This document shows positions 24,741 through 37,250 of a stretch of 64,000 nucleotides of DNA, one piece after another (the first letter of the stretch is position 1; every line of letters starts with the position of its first letter). This stretch comes from Byssochlamys sp. IMV 00236 (Eukaryota; Ascomycota; Eurotiomycetes; Eurotiales; Thermoascaceae), in assembly GCA_001931875.2 (NCBI GenBank), contig MSJH02000824.1, forward strand, positions 337,837 to 401,836, given 5' to 3'. A model generated the notes under the pieces. It worked only from the letters and a program-made list of their open reading frames with translations, did no database searches and was not told the origin of the DNA. A program made the position numbers and the translations under genes.

Positions 24741-27640
24741 AATAGAAGAGAATACTATAATAATAAAAAGAAAAAAGAACTTAATATAATAGCAGCTATA
24801 GTTAGTCTAATAATAAACTTACCTAAATAAAAGAAGATTTTCCTTAAGTAATAAGGTCTATAAGATATATATTTATATAGTATTTATGCTATCTAAAGCC
24901 CCTCCTCTCTTAAGGCTTAATTTTTCCTTATAAAATACTCTAGGGTCTATTTTTATATATAAGGAGAAATAGAATAAAAGTATATTTAGTTTAAATACTA
25001 ATATATTAAAATTAATAAATCTAAAAAAAATCTAAAAAAATCCGAAAAATCTAAATAAATAAGAATAAAAGAATAGAAAAGAAAAATACAAAATATTAAA
25101 AAAATTATCTTATCCTTCTCTTTAATTAGTTCTTTTCTTAAATATATATATAGTAAGAATTACTAGTCTATATTAAAAAAACTTAATCTCCTATAAATAA
25201 TATAGCAATCTATTTCCTCTTATTTTTAGCTCTAAAATTATATTATATTTTATCTTAACTAATACTAAGATTATATAAAACTGTCTTAAATAAATAGCTA
25301 GCAAGCCTATAATTTTATATAAGCTTATATTAATATTATAAATAAGGAGTAAAAGGATAAAATTAGTTTTATATAACTGCTATAAGATAGGAGTAAGATA
25401 AATAAAAACTTATTTCTTCTTAAGTATTAGCTTATAGATAAATATGCCCCTAATTTTACCTATCTTTAACTTACTATATTTAATATAGTTACTCTACTAT
25501 AAAGTAAAGTATTAAATTTTCTTTCTATAAGAGTTATATTAGTATATTATATAAAAGAGATTAATAGAATTAAATATTAAGTATTAATATTTGCTATTAA
25601 GAATTAAAGAGAACCTTATTAATAGAAAAAACTTATTTTATAGTATTATTAAATTGGGATTAAGCTAGGTATAAATACTAATTCTTTTAAATAGTCTTAA
25701 GTATAAATATATTATAAAAGCTAAAGAAATAGGTCTATTATTTTAAGTATTAAAAGGCGATTAGAAATTTTAAATTAATCCTTTATTTCTTTTAATAATA
25801 CTAAGCTCTAGAGATATAGCTCTTAATAATAAGGACTTTTAATAAATAAGTTAATTAAATTCTTATTCTCTCTATTTTTATCTCCTTTAAAGCCTAAAAA
25901 GCTATTTAATAGTTTTAAATATTTTTTAAAGATTAATAGATAGCTCTAATAAATATCTTTAATTTAATGCAATAATAAAGGCTCTTATATAGTATATACT
26001 CCTTTAAAAATAAGTAGTAATATTTAATAAAAACTCTTCTATTATAGAAGTACTTTCTCTATATTATAATAATTTATATAGTAAATAAGTTACTTATAAA
26101 GTCTATTATAAAAACAGTTAGCTTATATTAAAAAAAGAATATTAAGAATAAAATATCTAGAAGAAAATACTAAAAAGGAAAATAATATATTAGTATTTAT
26201 TTTTATCTATAAGTATATTATAATTATTAAGAACTATATATTTCTATACTTATTTAATATAATAAATGCCAATATATATATTTAGCTGCTTTTATATCTT
26301 CTAATATTTTTAGGTCTTTTTTATCTTTATCTTAATAGAGGCTATTACTATTAAGTATAAGCTTATTATAAATAAAATATCTCTTAAGAGTCTAATAAAC
26401 TAAGAAAATAAATATTATTTTACTAGCTGCTTTTTAAAAGTAATTACTATAGTTTTAAATAATATTTAAAATCTTTTCTTAGCTTTAACTATAATCTCTA
26501 ATAAAGAATTTTAATCTTCTATTATTATATTTCTCTAAATAAGTATTAAATTACTTTTAGCTATTATAATAAAAACTCTAATAATTAAATTAATTAGGGA
26601 CTTTATTAACTAAAATACTAACTAAATAGTAGATAAAAATATAAGATTAATTTAATTATAATAGAGATAATAGCAGAGTAAAAACAGAATAATAATTAAT
26701 ACTCTTATATACTCTTATAATTAGTAATTATTAAGATATTTTAGTAGAGATTATAAACAGCCCTAACTTATAGAGAATAAAAAGTATTAAAGATATTAAA
26801 TATATTATTCTTATTCTCTTAGAGAAAGAATTATACTTATTAAAAAAGAATAGGCTATCTTTAAAATACCTTAATATTTTAAATAATAGGGATTAAATAA
26901 AAAAAAGATTATTAAATTTAATATTAGGGTAATAAGTAATAATAGACTTAGCTTAAATAAGAGTTTATATTTTTTAAAGAGCTTATTATAAACAGCTTAT
27001 ATCTTAAATAAAGCAGCTCTTTAAATAGTAAAGATTTAAAAATAATACTATTCTAGAAGCAGTATATTAAATCTAAGATTCTTATACTTTATATCTAATA
27101 TTAAGTAGTTATAATATAATTAAATAGCTATATATCGCTTAAAACTAGTATTATCTTATTATTATAATATATCGCCTAAAAATAAAAGATAGAAGATACT
27201 AACTATAACCTCCTTATTCTTCTAATTAAGATATATACTAATTCCTTTATTTAATGCTATTAATTAAGATAAAAATAATATTATATTAAGAAAGTTATTA
27301 ATATATAGCCCGAGTATTATTAGAAATATATTTATTATCTTTACTCTTTTTAATATAGTTAAATTAGCTAAGATTAGATAGATACCTATTAAGCTATAAT
27401 ATATATTTTTATAAAGGCTAAACCTATTAATAAATAACTAATATAGAATTAAGAGATACTTCTGCTTAAAGAATATCTCTATTAGATATTCTTAGCTATA
27501 TATTATAATCTCTAACTCTTCTTAAAGTAATAATATTATATTTAATAGATAAATAGCAGTTAATAGACTATTTATAATATAATATATTATAAATTATCTG
27601 TTATATTCTATATTTTATACTAATAGTCTGTCCTAGAATT
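24740..27640. other. unassigned interior of the hAT-like element
   Basis: About 2.9 kb. From about 24900 the + strand is mostly pyrimidine-rich, which suggests former coding on the minus strand. I recognise no domain, RNA gene or repeat boundary. Confidence 0.4.
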
Positions 27641-27905
27641 AGTAATTTAAAAAAATATCTTTCTCTTAACTAAGGATATTTCCTTTAAGCAGATACTTAT
27701 AGGCTTCTTTATATATTATTAATTTATTTAATATTATTTCTAGACTAAATCTTACTAATAGTTTCTTTAATATATTAAATATATATAATTAAATATTGCA
27801 CTTATAATATTACTGCACTAGGGTAAAATATATAGTTTATATAATTCTTACTAATATATTAAACTCTATTAATATATCTTTTTAAATTCTAATTATATTT
27901 ATAAG
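27640..27905 (-). pseudogene. coding-like tract of unknown function
   Basis: On the minus strand this reads as a protein-like sequence with few stops, for example I-L-I-E-F-N-I-L-V-R-I-I then Y-F-T-L-V, then S-L-E-I-I-L-N-K-L-I-I-Y-K-E-A-Y-K-Y-L-L-K-G. It keeps a Val-Gln type GTGCAG at about 27811-27816. I could not assign a family; a hAT transposase fragment is possible but not shown. Confidence 0.3.
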
Positions 27906-29050
27906 TAATATTATTATAGCAATAATATATAATATTAAAAGAGAAAATAGGCTATTTATTAGAATAAAATGTAAATTCTCTAGAAGTTAATTAAATTAAA
28001 GAACTCTATAACTAAGACTCCTATAGTTCTCTTAATCTATTAATAAAATATATTATCCCTTAATAAATTCTTCTTAGAAATATTTTAGAATTAATAAGGC
28101 TCTAAACTAGAGAAATTAAATTCTAATAGTATAACTAATATATTAATAATACTATAGATTGCTTTTAAATAAGAGCTAATATTAGTAATTTCTTAAGAAT
28201 AATAGGGATTTTCTTATAGTATAAAGGTAAGACTAGAACTTACCTACAGAAGTAGCGCTTTAATATATTAAGTATACTAGGAAGTTATTTAATTAGAGTA
28301 ATATTATAAAGAGTTTATAATATCTCTAAAAAAGAAGTATATTAAGATTAAAAGATCTTTATCTCCTTATATTATAATATTATAAGGAATAAAAAAGGTT
28401 CTAGAATATTCTTTAAATAGAACTAATAGACTTCTTTTAAACTATCTTTAGAGATTAATACTATAAAATAAAGATTATAAAATTCTTTATAAACCCTTTC
28501 TATCTTAATTTCTTTTTTATTTTTAAGCTTATATTTTAAGACTATATCTTATATAGCAGCAGTTATAATATTATTAATATTATTATTAAGCTCTATATTT
28601 AGCTATACTAGTTTATAAATATTATTAAGTAGATTATTAAAAATAGCTTAAGCTATAGTAGTTATATCTTATAGCTTTATTAATAAGAGATTTTAAAAGT
28701 TCTTTTATAGAATATACTATAAATACTTTATTCTCTTTTTTACTATCTTTATTATTATTTACTACTATATTTAGCAGTTTAAATTTAAGCCCTTCTTTAA
28801 TTAATAGCTATAGTCTAGAAGTATTATTATCTATTAAAAATATATACCCTAAAGATTATTTAATATTATAACTTTATTTAAGACTAATATTAAATAATTA
28901 ATAGTACTTAATACTGCGGAAATTTAGTTATAATATCTTTAATAACTTAGAGTTAAAAGATATAAGAACCTTAGAATTTATAATAATAATATTAAAAAGA
29001 CTTAAAATCTTAAATAGATTTTATTAGATAATAGTAGATAATAAAAGATA
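27906..29050. other. unassigned interior of the hAT-like element
   Basis: No recognisable gene. Purine/pyrimidine bias suggests continuation of minus-strand coding-like sequence to about 28900, then a change to + strand purine richness near 28980. Confidence 0.35.
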
Positions 29051-29110
29051 GTTAGTAATAGTAAGTAATAATAGGTAATAGTAAGCAATAATAGGCGATA
29101 GTAGGCAATT
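29051..29110 (+). repeat. 10-bp tandem repeat, about six units
   Basis: Successive decamers gttagtaata, gtaagtaata, ataggtaata, gtaagcaata, ataggcgata and gtaggcaatt keep an exact 10-bp phase. They differ by transitions, mostly C/T and G/A. The original unit may have been close to GCAGGCAATA (inference). Confidence 0.7.
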
Positions 29111-29660
29111 AAAGAAGATTAGAGGAAAAACTAGAAGAGAAACTAGAGAGAATTAAAGAGAGCTATAAGGGATTATAGAGTATTATAGGGGTTTATAAAG
29201 TATTAAAAGATCTAAGTAATAGCCTATATTAAATATAGAATAATAGCTAAATAAATATTAATAGTAAAAATAGATTAGTAATATTATAATAGTAAAATAA
29301 AGAGAGGCGTTTACTTAATATAAGAAGACGCGAAAGTATAAGTTAAAGTTATATGCCTTTTTTAACTTTATAATTTTAGATAATCTATAGTATTTTTAAG
29401 TTTAAGTATAAGATAAATAAAGGTATATTAACCCCTAACTAATTTCTATTATAAAAAATATTATAAAAATATTAAAAAAAAATAGAAAGAAAAGGACTAA
29501 AAATAATAATATAACCCCCCTTTAAAAATCTAAATAATAAAATCTTTAATAATTAACTATTCTATCTTCTCCTATTTTTCTTAAGATTCCGTCTAGTTAG
29601 TCTATATTCTCCTACTTTTATTTCTCCCTGCTTTCTTATATTTTATATCCTCTATTTTTT

Positions 29661-29685
29661 ATCTCTATCTCTATCTCTATCTCTT
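29661..29685 (+). repeat. ATCTCT microsatellite
   Basis: Four units of ATCTCT. It contains only C followed by T, a context RIP does not attack, which explains its survival. Confidence 0.85.
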
Positions 29686-29879
29686 ACGCCTGTTATTATT
29701 TATCTATTATTTCTAAAGTCTTATTTTAAATAGATTATATTAAAAATATATTAAGCAGGGAGACTTAAAGGCTTTAAGCTTAAAGCTTAAGAAAGAGAAT
29801 AAGGGTCTATATTTACTATATTAATACTGTTTTAACTTTAATCTATTACTAATATTTAAAGATCTTAAATATAAAATCC

Positions 29880-32340
29880 TGCAATTATAACTTAAGCTCT
29901 ATTTATACTATTTATTATATTAAGATTAAATAGCTAAATTAACCTATCTCTTCTTAATTATAATCTCTTATTTAATAAAATATAAACTAAATCTTTTATA
30001 CTGCTAAATATCTCTATAGTAAAAGAAAAATAAGAGTTTTTAAATCTTAGCAAAAATAATAAGTCTAGATATAGAAAAAGGCTTAAATATATTTAATATA
30101 AAGCCGCTAATATATATAAATATTTAAATAGACTAAAAGAAAAGGAACTCTTATATTATATTAAATAAATATATTTTATACAGTTTTCTATAGAGGGCTT
30201 AAAAGAACTTATTTAAGATATTTATAAGATTAGTAATATTAATTTATATATATTTAATAATATAAGAGTCTAAGCTTTAAACTAAGTAAAATATTAGAAA
30301 TATTAAACCCTTATTAGAATAAAAGTATATATATAATATTAAACTCTTTTTACTATAGATATAGTATTAATTTATTAATTAAGATTATATTTAAGAGAAG
30401 ATTAAGTTTAGTTCTACTAAAAATCCTGCAATTAGTATATATAATACTAATAATCTAAAGAATTTATATAGCTATTTTATTAATAGATTTATTCTAGAGA
30501 AGTAGTACTAAGTTTTTTACTAGACTATAAATATTCTTAATTAAAAAACTATATTTAAATTAAGATAGTTTTATATTTAGTATATTTATACCTTACTTAA
30601 TGCTTATTTTTAATTATATTCTAATACTTCTATAAATATATTCTTTAACCTAGTAATATAAGTTAAGCTCTTCTTTAATATTAGAGTAAAGAATTACTAT
30701 TTTAAGACTATATAAGAATAGCAGACTATATTTACTTTTTAAGATATTATAATAATATCTAAAGCTTATAAAAAAGTTAATAGAGGCGTTTTTAATAAAA
30801 AGAAGATTATTATTAAAAAAAAAATAAGTTAAGATTTTTAAAAGTCGATTTAAGTTAATAATATTCTTTATTTTATAGGTAAAATTCTATTTAAAATAAC
30901 TTAGCCTACTGTAAAGTTTTAATTTCTTAACCTTAAATAATATATAATTACTCTTAATTATATTATAATATAGAGAAGTTAATATAATATTATAATTAAT
31001 ACTAGTCTTAAGACTTATTTTATTCTATTTTTATAAGTTTATTACAGTATATTTAATATCTTAGCATATAGATTTAGGTATTTATAAAGCTTTCTCTAAT
31101 ATAGAAAGCTTACTAGTAATCTTAAAGGTTTTCTTAAGTAATTATAGAGTATTTTAAAGGGTATCTTAATAGGCGTTTTAATAGAGTACTATATTTCTAT
31201 TACTATATTTAATTTAAATATATTTAATTTATTCTTAGTACTATTTAAAGGAAAATAAAATATCTAGTTATAATCCTAGATCTTTATAATATATATAGGA
31301 TTTAAAATATCGCGCTATTAATCCGCGACTATAAATATAAGTAATTAAACTCTTTATAATATTATATACTTATATTTTCTCTTACTATTAAAATAAATAT
31401 ATTACTTTTTAACAGCAGCTATTATAAGAAATAATATTAGATTTATCTATATTTTATTTATCGGTTAAAAGAAGTCTATATAAGGAAGAAAATATACTTT
31501 TAAATTCGCTAAACTTATTATCTCTATTACTTATACTATTAAGTAAGATTTAAGGAATAAATAATAAGAGTATAAGTAAATTTAACTATAGATCTAGCAA
31601 TAAAAAGATATTTAACTATAATAATATATAGAATATTTTAAATGCCTAGTATTAGTAGTAACTATTACTATCCCTATCTTTAAATAATATTTATATAGAT
31701 AATAGTCTATAAATATAGTCCTTAGGAAGTAAGAAAATCGCTTATATTAATGCTTATTTATTAATATTAGTTCTAACCTATATATTATAGTTTAATTTAA
31801 GGACTATATTAATTAAAGTCTATAATAATAATTACTATATCTAAGACTATTAGGCAATAATAAGAGATATATAAGATTAAGCCGCGAAGATACTGCTTAA
31901 TACTATTAATATTATAATCTTTAGCTAGATAAAGAGTAGTATTTATAGATATTAATTAAACTTAAATAAGAGGATTTTTAAGCTATTCTATCTTCTTTAT
32001 TATATAGGAAAAGATATTATAATTCTTAAGGTCTATTAAGATACTAATAGCTAAAAAGGTATAGTATAAATTAGCTATAATTATAGATATTATATATAAG
32101 AGTTATCTATTAAATATTTTATACCTAATAAGTATTTAAATACTTAGAATAGAAATATCTGTTCTATAAATAAGATCTCTAGGGCTATTTTCTACCTGTT
32201 AATAAATCTATTTAACCTTATATAACTCCTCTTAAGGAATATATATCTTATAGAGCTTATATCTTTCTTAAAATATATTTAATTTATATTATATATATAT
32301 CTTATATAAGCTTAATATTTATTTTACATTTTTTATAAGA
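29880..32340 (+). other. coding-like, lightly damaged region in the hAT-like element
   Basis: About 29980-30300 on the + strand reads protein-like blocks, for example Y-L-N-R-L-K-E-K-E-L-L-Y-Y-I-K then I-Q-F-S-I-E-G-L-K-E-L. I considered a pogo/CENP-B type transposase, but no later catalytic motif could be matched. The stretch retains scattered ACA, TCG, ACG and CCG (near 30181, 30846, 31043, 31322, 31461, 31738, 32397), more than most of the window. Confidence 0.25.
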
Positions 32341-32659
32341 AATATCCTTAAAATTCTATATCTTTTTTATTAAGATATTCTTATTATATTATTATTACGT
32401 CGATATTATATTAAATATATTAAATATGTTTTTAATAGATAATTACTTAAATCTTTTAGTATAAAAAATAAATTATAATAAAATATGCTATAGGCCTGTT
32501 TAAAATAGTTTTTATATATTAAAAAGAAGTTTCTTATAAATAAAAGTTTTAAATCCCTAAAAAGAAATATATAATACTAAGTATTTAGTCTTTTTAAATA
32601 TTTTTTTTTTAGTTAATATTTAAGATTATAAGCAGTTTAGGAAAACTAGCAGTTTAATG

Positions 32660-32860
32660 CTTAATATGGCTAATTTACTATATTAAAAATTATATACTAT
32701 TTTTTTATAATAGAGCCTAAGTTATAGTTATACTATTATATATTTACTATAATTTAGTCCTAGCAAACCCCTATAAGGTATTAAACTAAGTTAAAAAGTT
32801 TAATTTAACTTATTAAGCTAAGCTAAAAAGTTTAACTTAACTTAACTTAAAAGTTTATAA
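32660..32860 (-). repeat. internal copy of a hAT-family right end
   Basis: 32798-32850 closely matches the subterminal stretch of the real right end (42181-42235), including attaagctaagctaaaaagt and the aacttaacttaactt run. The tip CTTAATGCTAATACTA is missing: the sequence changes to aaaagtttataag. Upstream, 32690-32770 is an inverted match to the left subterminal region near 22660-22720. So a second, 10.3-kb unit with the same left end may sit inside the 19.7-kb element. Confidence 0.65.
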
Positions 32861-32879
32861 GTTTAGCTTAAACCTTATA

Positions 32880-33400
32880 TATATTATTATTATATAATTA
32901 TTATATATAATAAAATATATATAAAAATAAACTTAAAATTTAATTATAGCATTTTAATTATATAAATATAAACTAAAGAATAAATTTAAAAATCTAATTA
33001 TATATTAATAATATACTATTACTATATTTTAATTATATAAGCTTATTCTTAGATTTTATTTTTTTTTATTTTCTCTATTATAGGTACTATTTAGCTAAAT
33101 TTATTTCTTAGTCTTCTCTTTTTCTTAAAATATTTCTTAAACCTAATTTAAGAGTATTAATTAGCTTATAGATTAAATTATTACTTTATATAATTTAATT
33201 AAGAAATATTTTAATATTATTATAGTACTTTAGCTTAATATAAAATAGTAACTTATTTAAATTAATTACCTATTTCTTAAGGTTTAATAGCTTTATTTTT
33301 TTATTAAAGTATACTTAAACTATATTAATATTTAATTCTGTTAATTCTATAATAAAACTTAATACTAGTTTATTTAAGTTTAGTATTAACTAGTAGAAGT
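32880..33400. other. unassigned AT-rich stretch
   Basis: It begins with TATA-type low-complexity sequence (32870-32930). No gene or repeat boundary seen. Confidence 0.4.
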
Positions 33401-33499
33401 TAAAGTTCTTTAAAAAATAATTATAAACCTTTATAATCTTCTTTTAGTTAAGCTAATAAATATAGCCTATAGCCTATTATATATAGTAGTTTAAGGTAA

Positions 33500-35000
33500 A
33501 AATATCTTATAAATAAATATTATAATAAAGGCTTTATAAGTTTAAACCTATAAAGTTAATATAAAAAAAGTATATTAAAATATAATAAGTATTATATTAA
33601 GTATTAAATTTTTATATTAAGACTTCGCGCTTAAAATAATTTAGCTCTATATAAAAAATATAAGTATTAATACTATAAAGGTATAATATAGCTTTAATTA
33701 AGAATTATTATATTAGATTAATATATTATATTATACTCTTTTTATTATAGAAAAATACTTAGTCCTTAATAATTAATAATAAAGCCCTTAGTTTAAGTAA
33801 TTTTTAATAAAGGTATTTTAGAGCCTTATAATCTATAATATTCTTAATATAAAGAATATTAAAAAAGCCTTCTATAATAAGAATAAGGTTTTTAATTTAT
33901 TTATTACTAAAAGCTTTTACTATAACTATTAAATTAATCTTATTAATATAAAGATAGATTTAATACTTTATCTTTAATATAACTTTAATTTATTCTTTAG
34001 CTAAGTATTTACTTTTTATCTTAATAATAGCTTATCTTATATTTTTAATAAATAAATAATAATAAATAAAGTATATCTAGAGCTATAACCTTATAAGAAT
34101 TAATTTATAGTATCTCTTTATATTTTAAATAAAGTAATTATTAAGTAACTTATAGACTAACTATTTTATAATTAACTTAGATTATATATTATACTAGATT
34201 TATTCTAGTAGAGTAAATAAGATAATTAATTAAATGCTATATACTAGTAAAATTATATTATTAATTACTTACTTAATATAAAATAAGATTTAAGATATTA
34301 AGTAATAATAAATAAATAGTTTACTCTATATTATTATAATATAATAGCTTACTATATTATTAAGTAGTTTATTATTATTCTAAATAAACTTATTAATAAT
34401 ATAGAGGGTAAGCCTTAAGATTATTTAAGGGTTATTATTAAGAATAGTAAAAGGGTTAAAACTATTAATAATATTAAGTTTATTTTAAAGCTTATTATTT
34501 ATTTTTTTAATAAGAAATAATATTAACTCTTTAAAATTTTTTATTTTATTAAATAATAGAGTTATTATTAATAATAGATATTAATTAATATTAAGAGAAC
34601 TAATTATAGCAGCTTATTAAGAGACCTTATTATATAGTTAATATACTTTATCTAGTATTATTATCTAGAATAAACTAAATAGTTAATAAAGCTATAATTC
34701 TATATTTTAATATTATTACTTTTAGCGCTATTACGCGCTTAAGCTATATTTAATAAAAAGAGTTTAATAAGATATAATAATAATTATTTAATAATTATAG
34801 GGTCTTAAATTAAATATTATATTTATATTCTTTAAAAGAGGTAATATAGTAGTAGTATTAAAGAATTTCTCCCTTATATTATTAAAATATATAAAGACTT
34901 TAAAAGTATTAGTTATTTAGTAAATTTTATTTATCTATTATTATACTAAATATAATAATATAATAATAAAATTAAGTTTAATTAGCTTTTATACTATCTT
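33500..35000 (-). pseudogene. coding-like tract of unknown function
   Basis: On the minus strand, about 34060 down to 33630 reads a protein-like frame with about six stops in 115 codons. It includes L-I-V-I-V-K-A-F-S-N-K, I-I-E-G-F-F-N-I-L and I-I-D-Y-K-A-L-K-Y-L. A second protein-like block lies at about 34900-34600. I compared it with RNase H (TDHKALxYF) and with the captain recombinase of Starship elements, and neither holds over more than a few residues. Function unknown. Confidence 0.35.
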
Positions 35001-35570
35001 CTATAATTTTTATATAATTATTAGTACTAATATAATTAATAATAAAAAAATCCTAGGAAAGCCTTTTTTAAGGCTATTAAATATATATAGCTATAAGGTA
35101 TTTAATAATTATCTAAGTTTTTCTAAGATTAATAATATTAGTAAAGATTAAACTATATAGCTATTTATTTTCCTTAAACTTTAATAGAGTATAAATTATA
35201 ATAAATTGCTAAAATATAATTTAATTATAATCTATATATTTAAAAGCTTTAAAATTTTAAGATTTTTAATATATAAAGCTATATATATAGTCTTTATATT
35301 CTCGCGCTAATAATTAAGATTATTAAACTATTCTTATTATTTTTCTTAATTTAAGATTATATATTTAATAAGAATAATAATAGAGGTAATATTAGTTTTT
35401 AATAATAAGTTAAGATTTATAAGAATAATTATTTTATTTTAATTAATAAATTCTGTTTATAAATATAATATTATATTATATACTAAGATTAATACTATAA
35501 TATAAATAAATTTTATAAATCTTAGTTTTTTATTTATAATTTATTTTTCTTTAATAATAAGTAATTAATA

Positions 35571-35573
35571 ATT

Positions 35574-35604
<31 letters not shown>

Positions 35605-35619
35605 TTATTATTATTATTT
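35571..35619 (+). repeat. TTA microsatellite, interrupted
   Basis: About 16 TTA/TTT-type triplets, broken once by a T run. On the minus strand it is an AAT run and would encode Asn, or Asp before RIP, in the pseudogene above. Confidence 0.8.
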
Positions 35620-36020
35620 TTACTATTATCTTTAATTTTTAGCTAAAAGTTATATAAGGTAATAATAATAAATTATTATTACTAAAAAGTTTCTGCTATA
35701 TTAAGTATATTTAATTAATATATTAATTAGAGATACTTTAATAGCTAAAGAATTTTATTCCTTTAATTCTTATTCTTAATAAATAAAAGATTAAGATTCT
35801 CTTTATTAATAATAGACTTTTTTTATTTAACTCTATATTTCTTTTATTATAGTATTCTTATAAATAATATAGTTAAATATTTTTAGATTAAATTTTATTA
35901 GCTTAACTTTCTTAAGATAGAAATTAGTATTTTTTATTTTAGCTTTTATATACTCTCTAATTTATTATTAATACTTAATATTATATTATTATTAAAATCT
36001 CTCTATACTTCTTATTAACT

Positions 36021-36222
36021 ATTATTTAAGCTTTAATTTATATATTTATTATAATCTTCTTAAGCTTTTTACTAATTATTATTTAAGCTTTAATTTATAT
36101 ATTTATTATAATTTCCTTAAGCTTTTTACTAATTATTATCTAGGCTTTAATTTATATATTTATTATAATCTTTTTAAGCTTCTTGCTAATTATTATTTAA
36201 GCTTTAATTTATATATTTATTA
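36021..36222 (-). repeat. 57-bp tandem repeat, about 3.5 copies
   Basis: Units at 36021-36077, 36078-36134, 36135-36191 and a partial unit from 36192 to about 36222 are over 90% alike by eye. The period of 57 bp is 19 codons. On the minus strand the unit reads, with TAA/TAG taken as Gln, NQQ-EAQ-ED-(H/Y)NKYINQSL-(D/N)N. Differences between units are mostly transitions, so the array was fairly uniform before RIP. Confidence 0.9.
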
Positions 36223-37250
36223 AAAATTTTTTAAATTTCTTATTAATTACTGCTAAAATCCCTATTAATATAATATTTAACTTTTTTCTCTCCTTTTATC
36301 TTTTTATAAATATTAGACCTTAACTATAATATCTTTAGAACTTAAAAATTTTTTTTTTTAAAATTGCTTAAAGTAATATTATATATTATTTTTACTAAGA
36401 TTAGAGTAAATATAGTCCTTTATTTAAACTTCTTATTTTTACTAGTATTAATTAAGTTTTAGCTCTTTTATTAATAAAAAGGTATATAATTATTTTTAAC
36501 CTATTAAATTATTTTTTATAGAATTAGTTATTTTTCCTTAATTAGGTATAATATATAATAAAATAGTTTTTCTTAATCTTAATTATTTTTAATTTATAGC
36601 TGCGCTAATAGCTGCGCTATATAATCTATCTCTATTTATTTAAAAGTATTTAATATACTTAAGTAGTACTTATAATTACCTATAGATTTTATATATATAA
36701 TTAATTTCTAAATTATTAAAAAATCTTCTCTTTAATTTTTCTCTTCTATTTATTAAAATAGGAGAAGATAATTTTTATAAAACTTTATCTAATATAAGTA
36801 AAAAAAGCATTTTTTAATTTAATTTTTAAGCTCCTTTTTATTAGCTATAGTCTTAAGATATAGTATAATATTTTTTAGACTTTTATATTAATTTAGTTTA
36901 ATAAAATAATCTTTAACTATTTTAATTTTTTCCTTATTATTAAGTTTTACTTCTTTTTATATATTAAAAATCTTATTTTCTAAATCTTTTATCTTAAATA
37001 TATTATTATATTAGCTAACTTTAAGAAAGTCTTTTTAGAATAGTATAAATATAACTAGCTTATATATTAGCCTCTAGATTTTAAGCTAAAGCTTATCTTA
37101 TTTATCTTTATAGCTTATTATTATTTTATATTTTAAAAGATTTTAAAAAATATTATAAAAGTATATAAAAATAGTCTTTATAAAAAATAAAGCTTTTATA
37201 ATATAGCTAAGAGTAAAAAAAAAAGCTAAAGGCACTTAAAAGCAATTATT

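Larger units (their letters stand above)
35560..37250 (-). pseudogene. repeat-rich, coiled-coil-like pseudogene of unknown function
   Basis: Read on the minus strand from about 37250, the tract is Lys/Glu/Asn-rich. About 37040-36800 has a frame with blocks such as I-K-D-L-E-N-K-I-F-N and E-V-K-L-N-N-K-E-K-I-K-I-V-K-D. Then come three and a half units of a 19-residue repeat (36021-36222) and an AAT run that would read as poly-Asn (35571-35619). Stops are TAA/TAG where Gln is expected, and one unit keeps CAA-GAA-GCT (Gln-Glu-Ala), which supports the frame. Gag of a retroelement or a structural cargo protein are both possible. Confidence 0.45.

Noticed and set aside
29980..30420. pogo/CENP-B (Fot1-like) transposase
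   Set aside because: A few residues resembled the DNA-binding part, but no DDE catalytic blocks could be matched downstream.
33600..33840. Gypsy RNase H (D-Y-K-A-L-K-Y-L)
   Set aside because: The short match to TDHKALxYF is not supported by flanking RNase H or RT blocks on the same strand. The residues before and after do not fit.
36021..36222. CRISPR array
   Set aside because: The 57-bp units are contiguous without spacers and codon-periodic. This is a protein-type tandem repeat.
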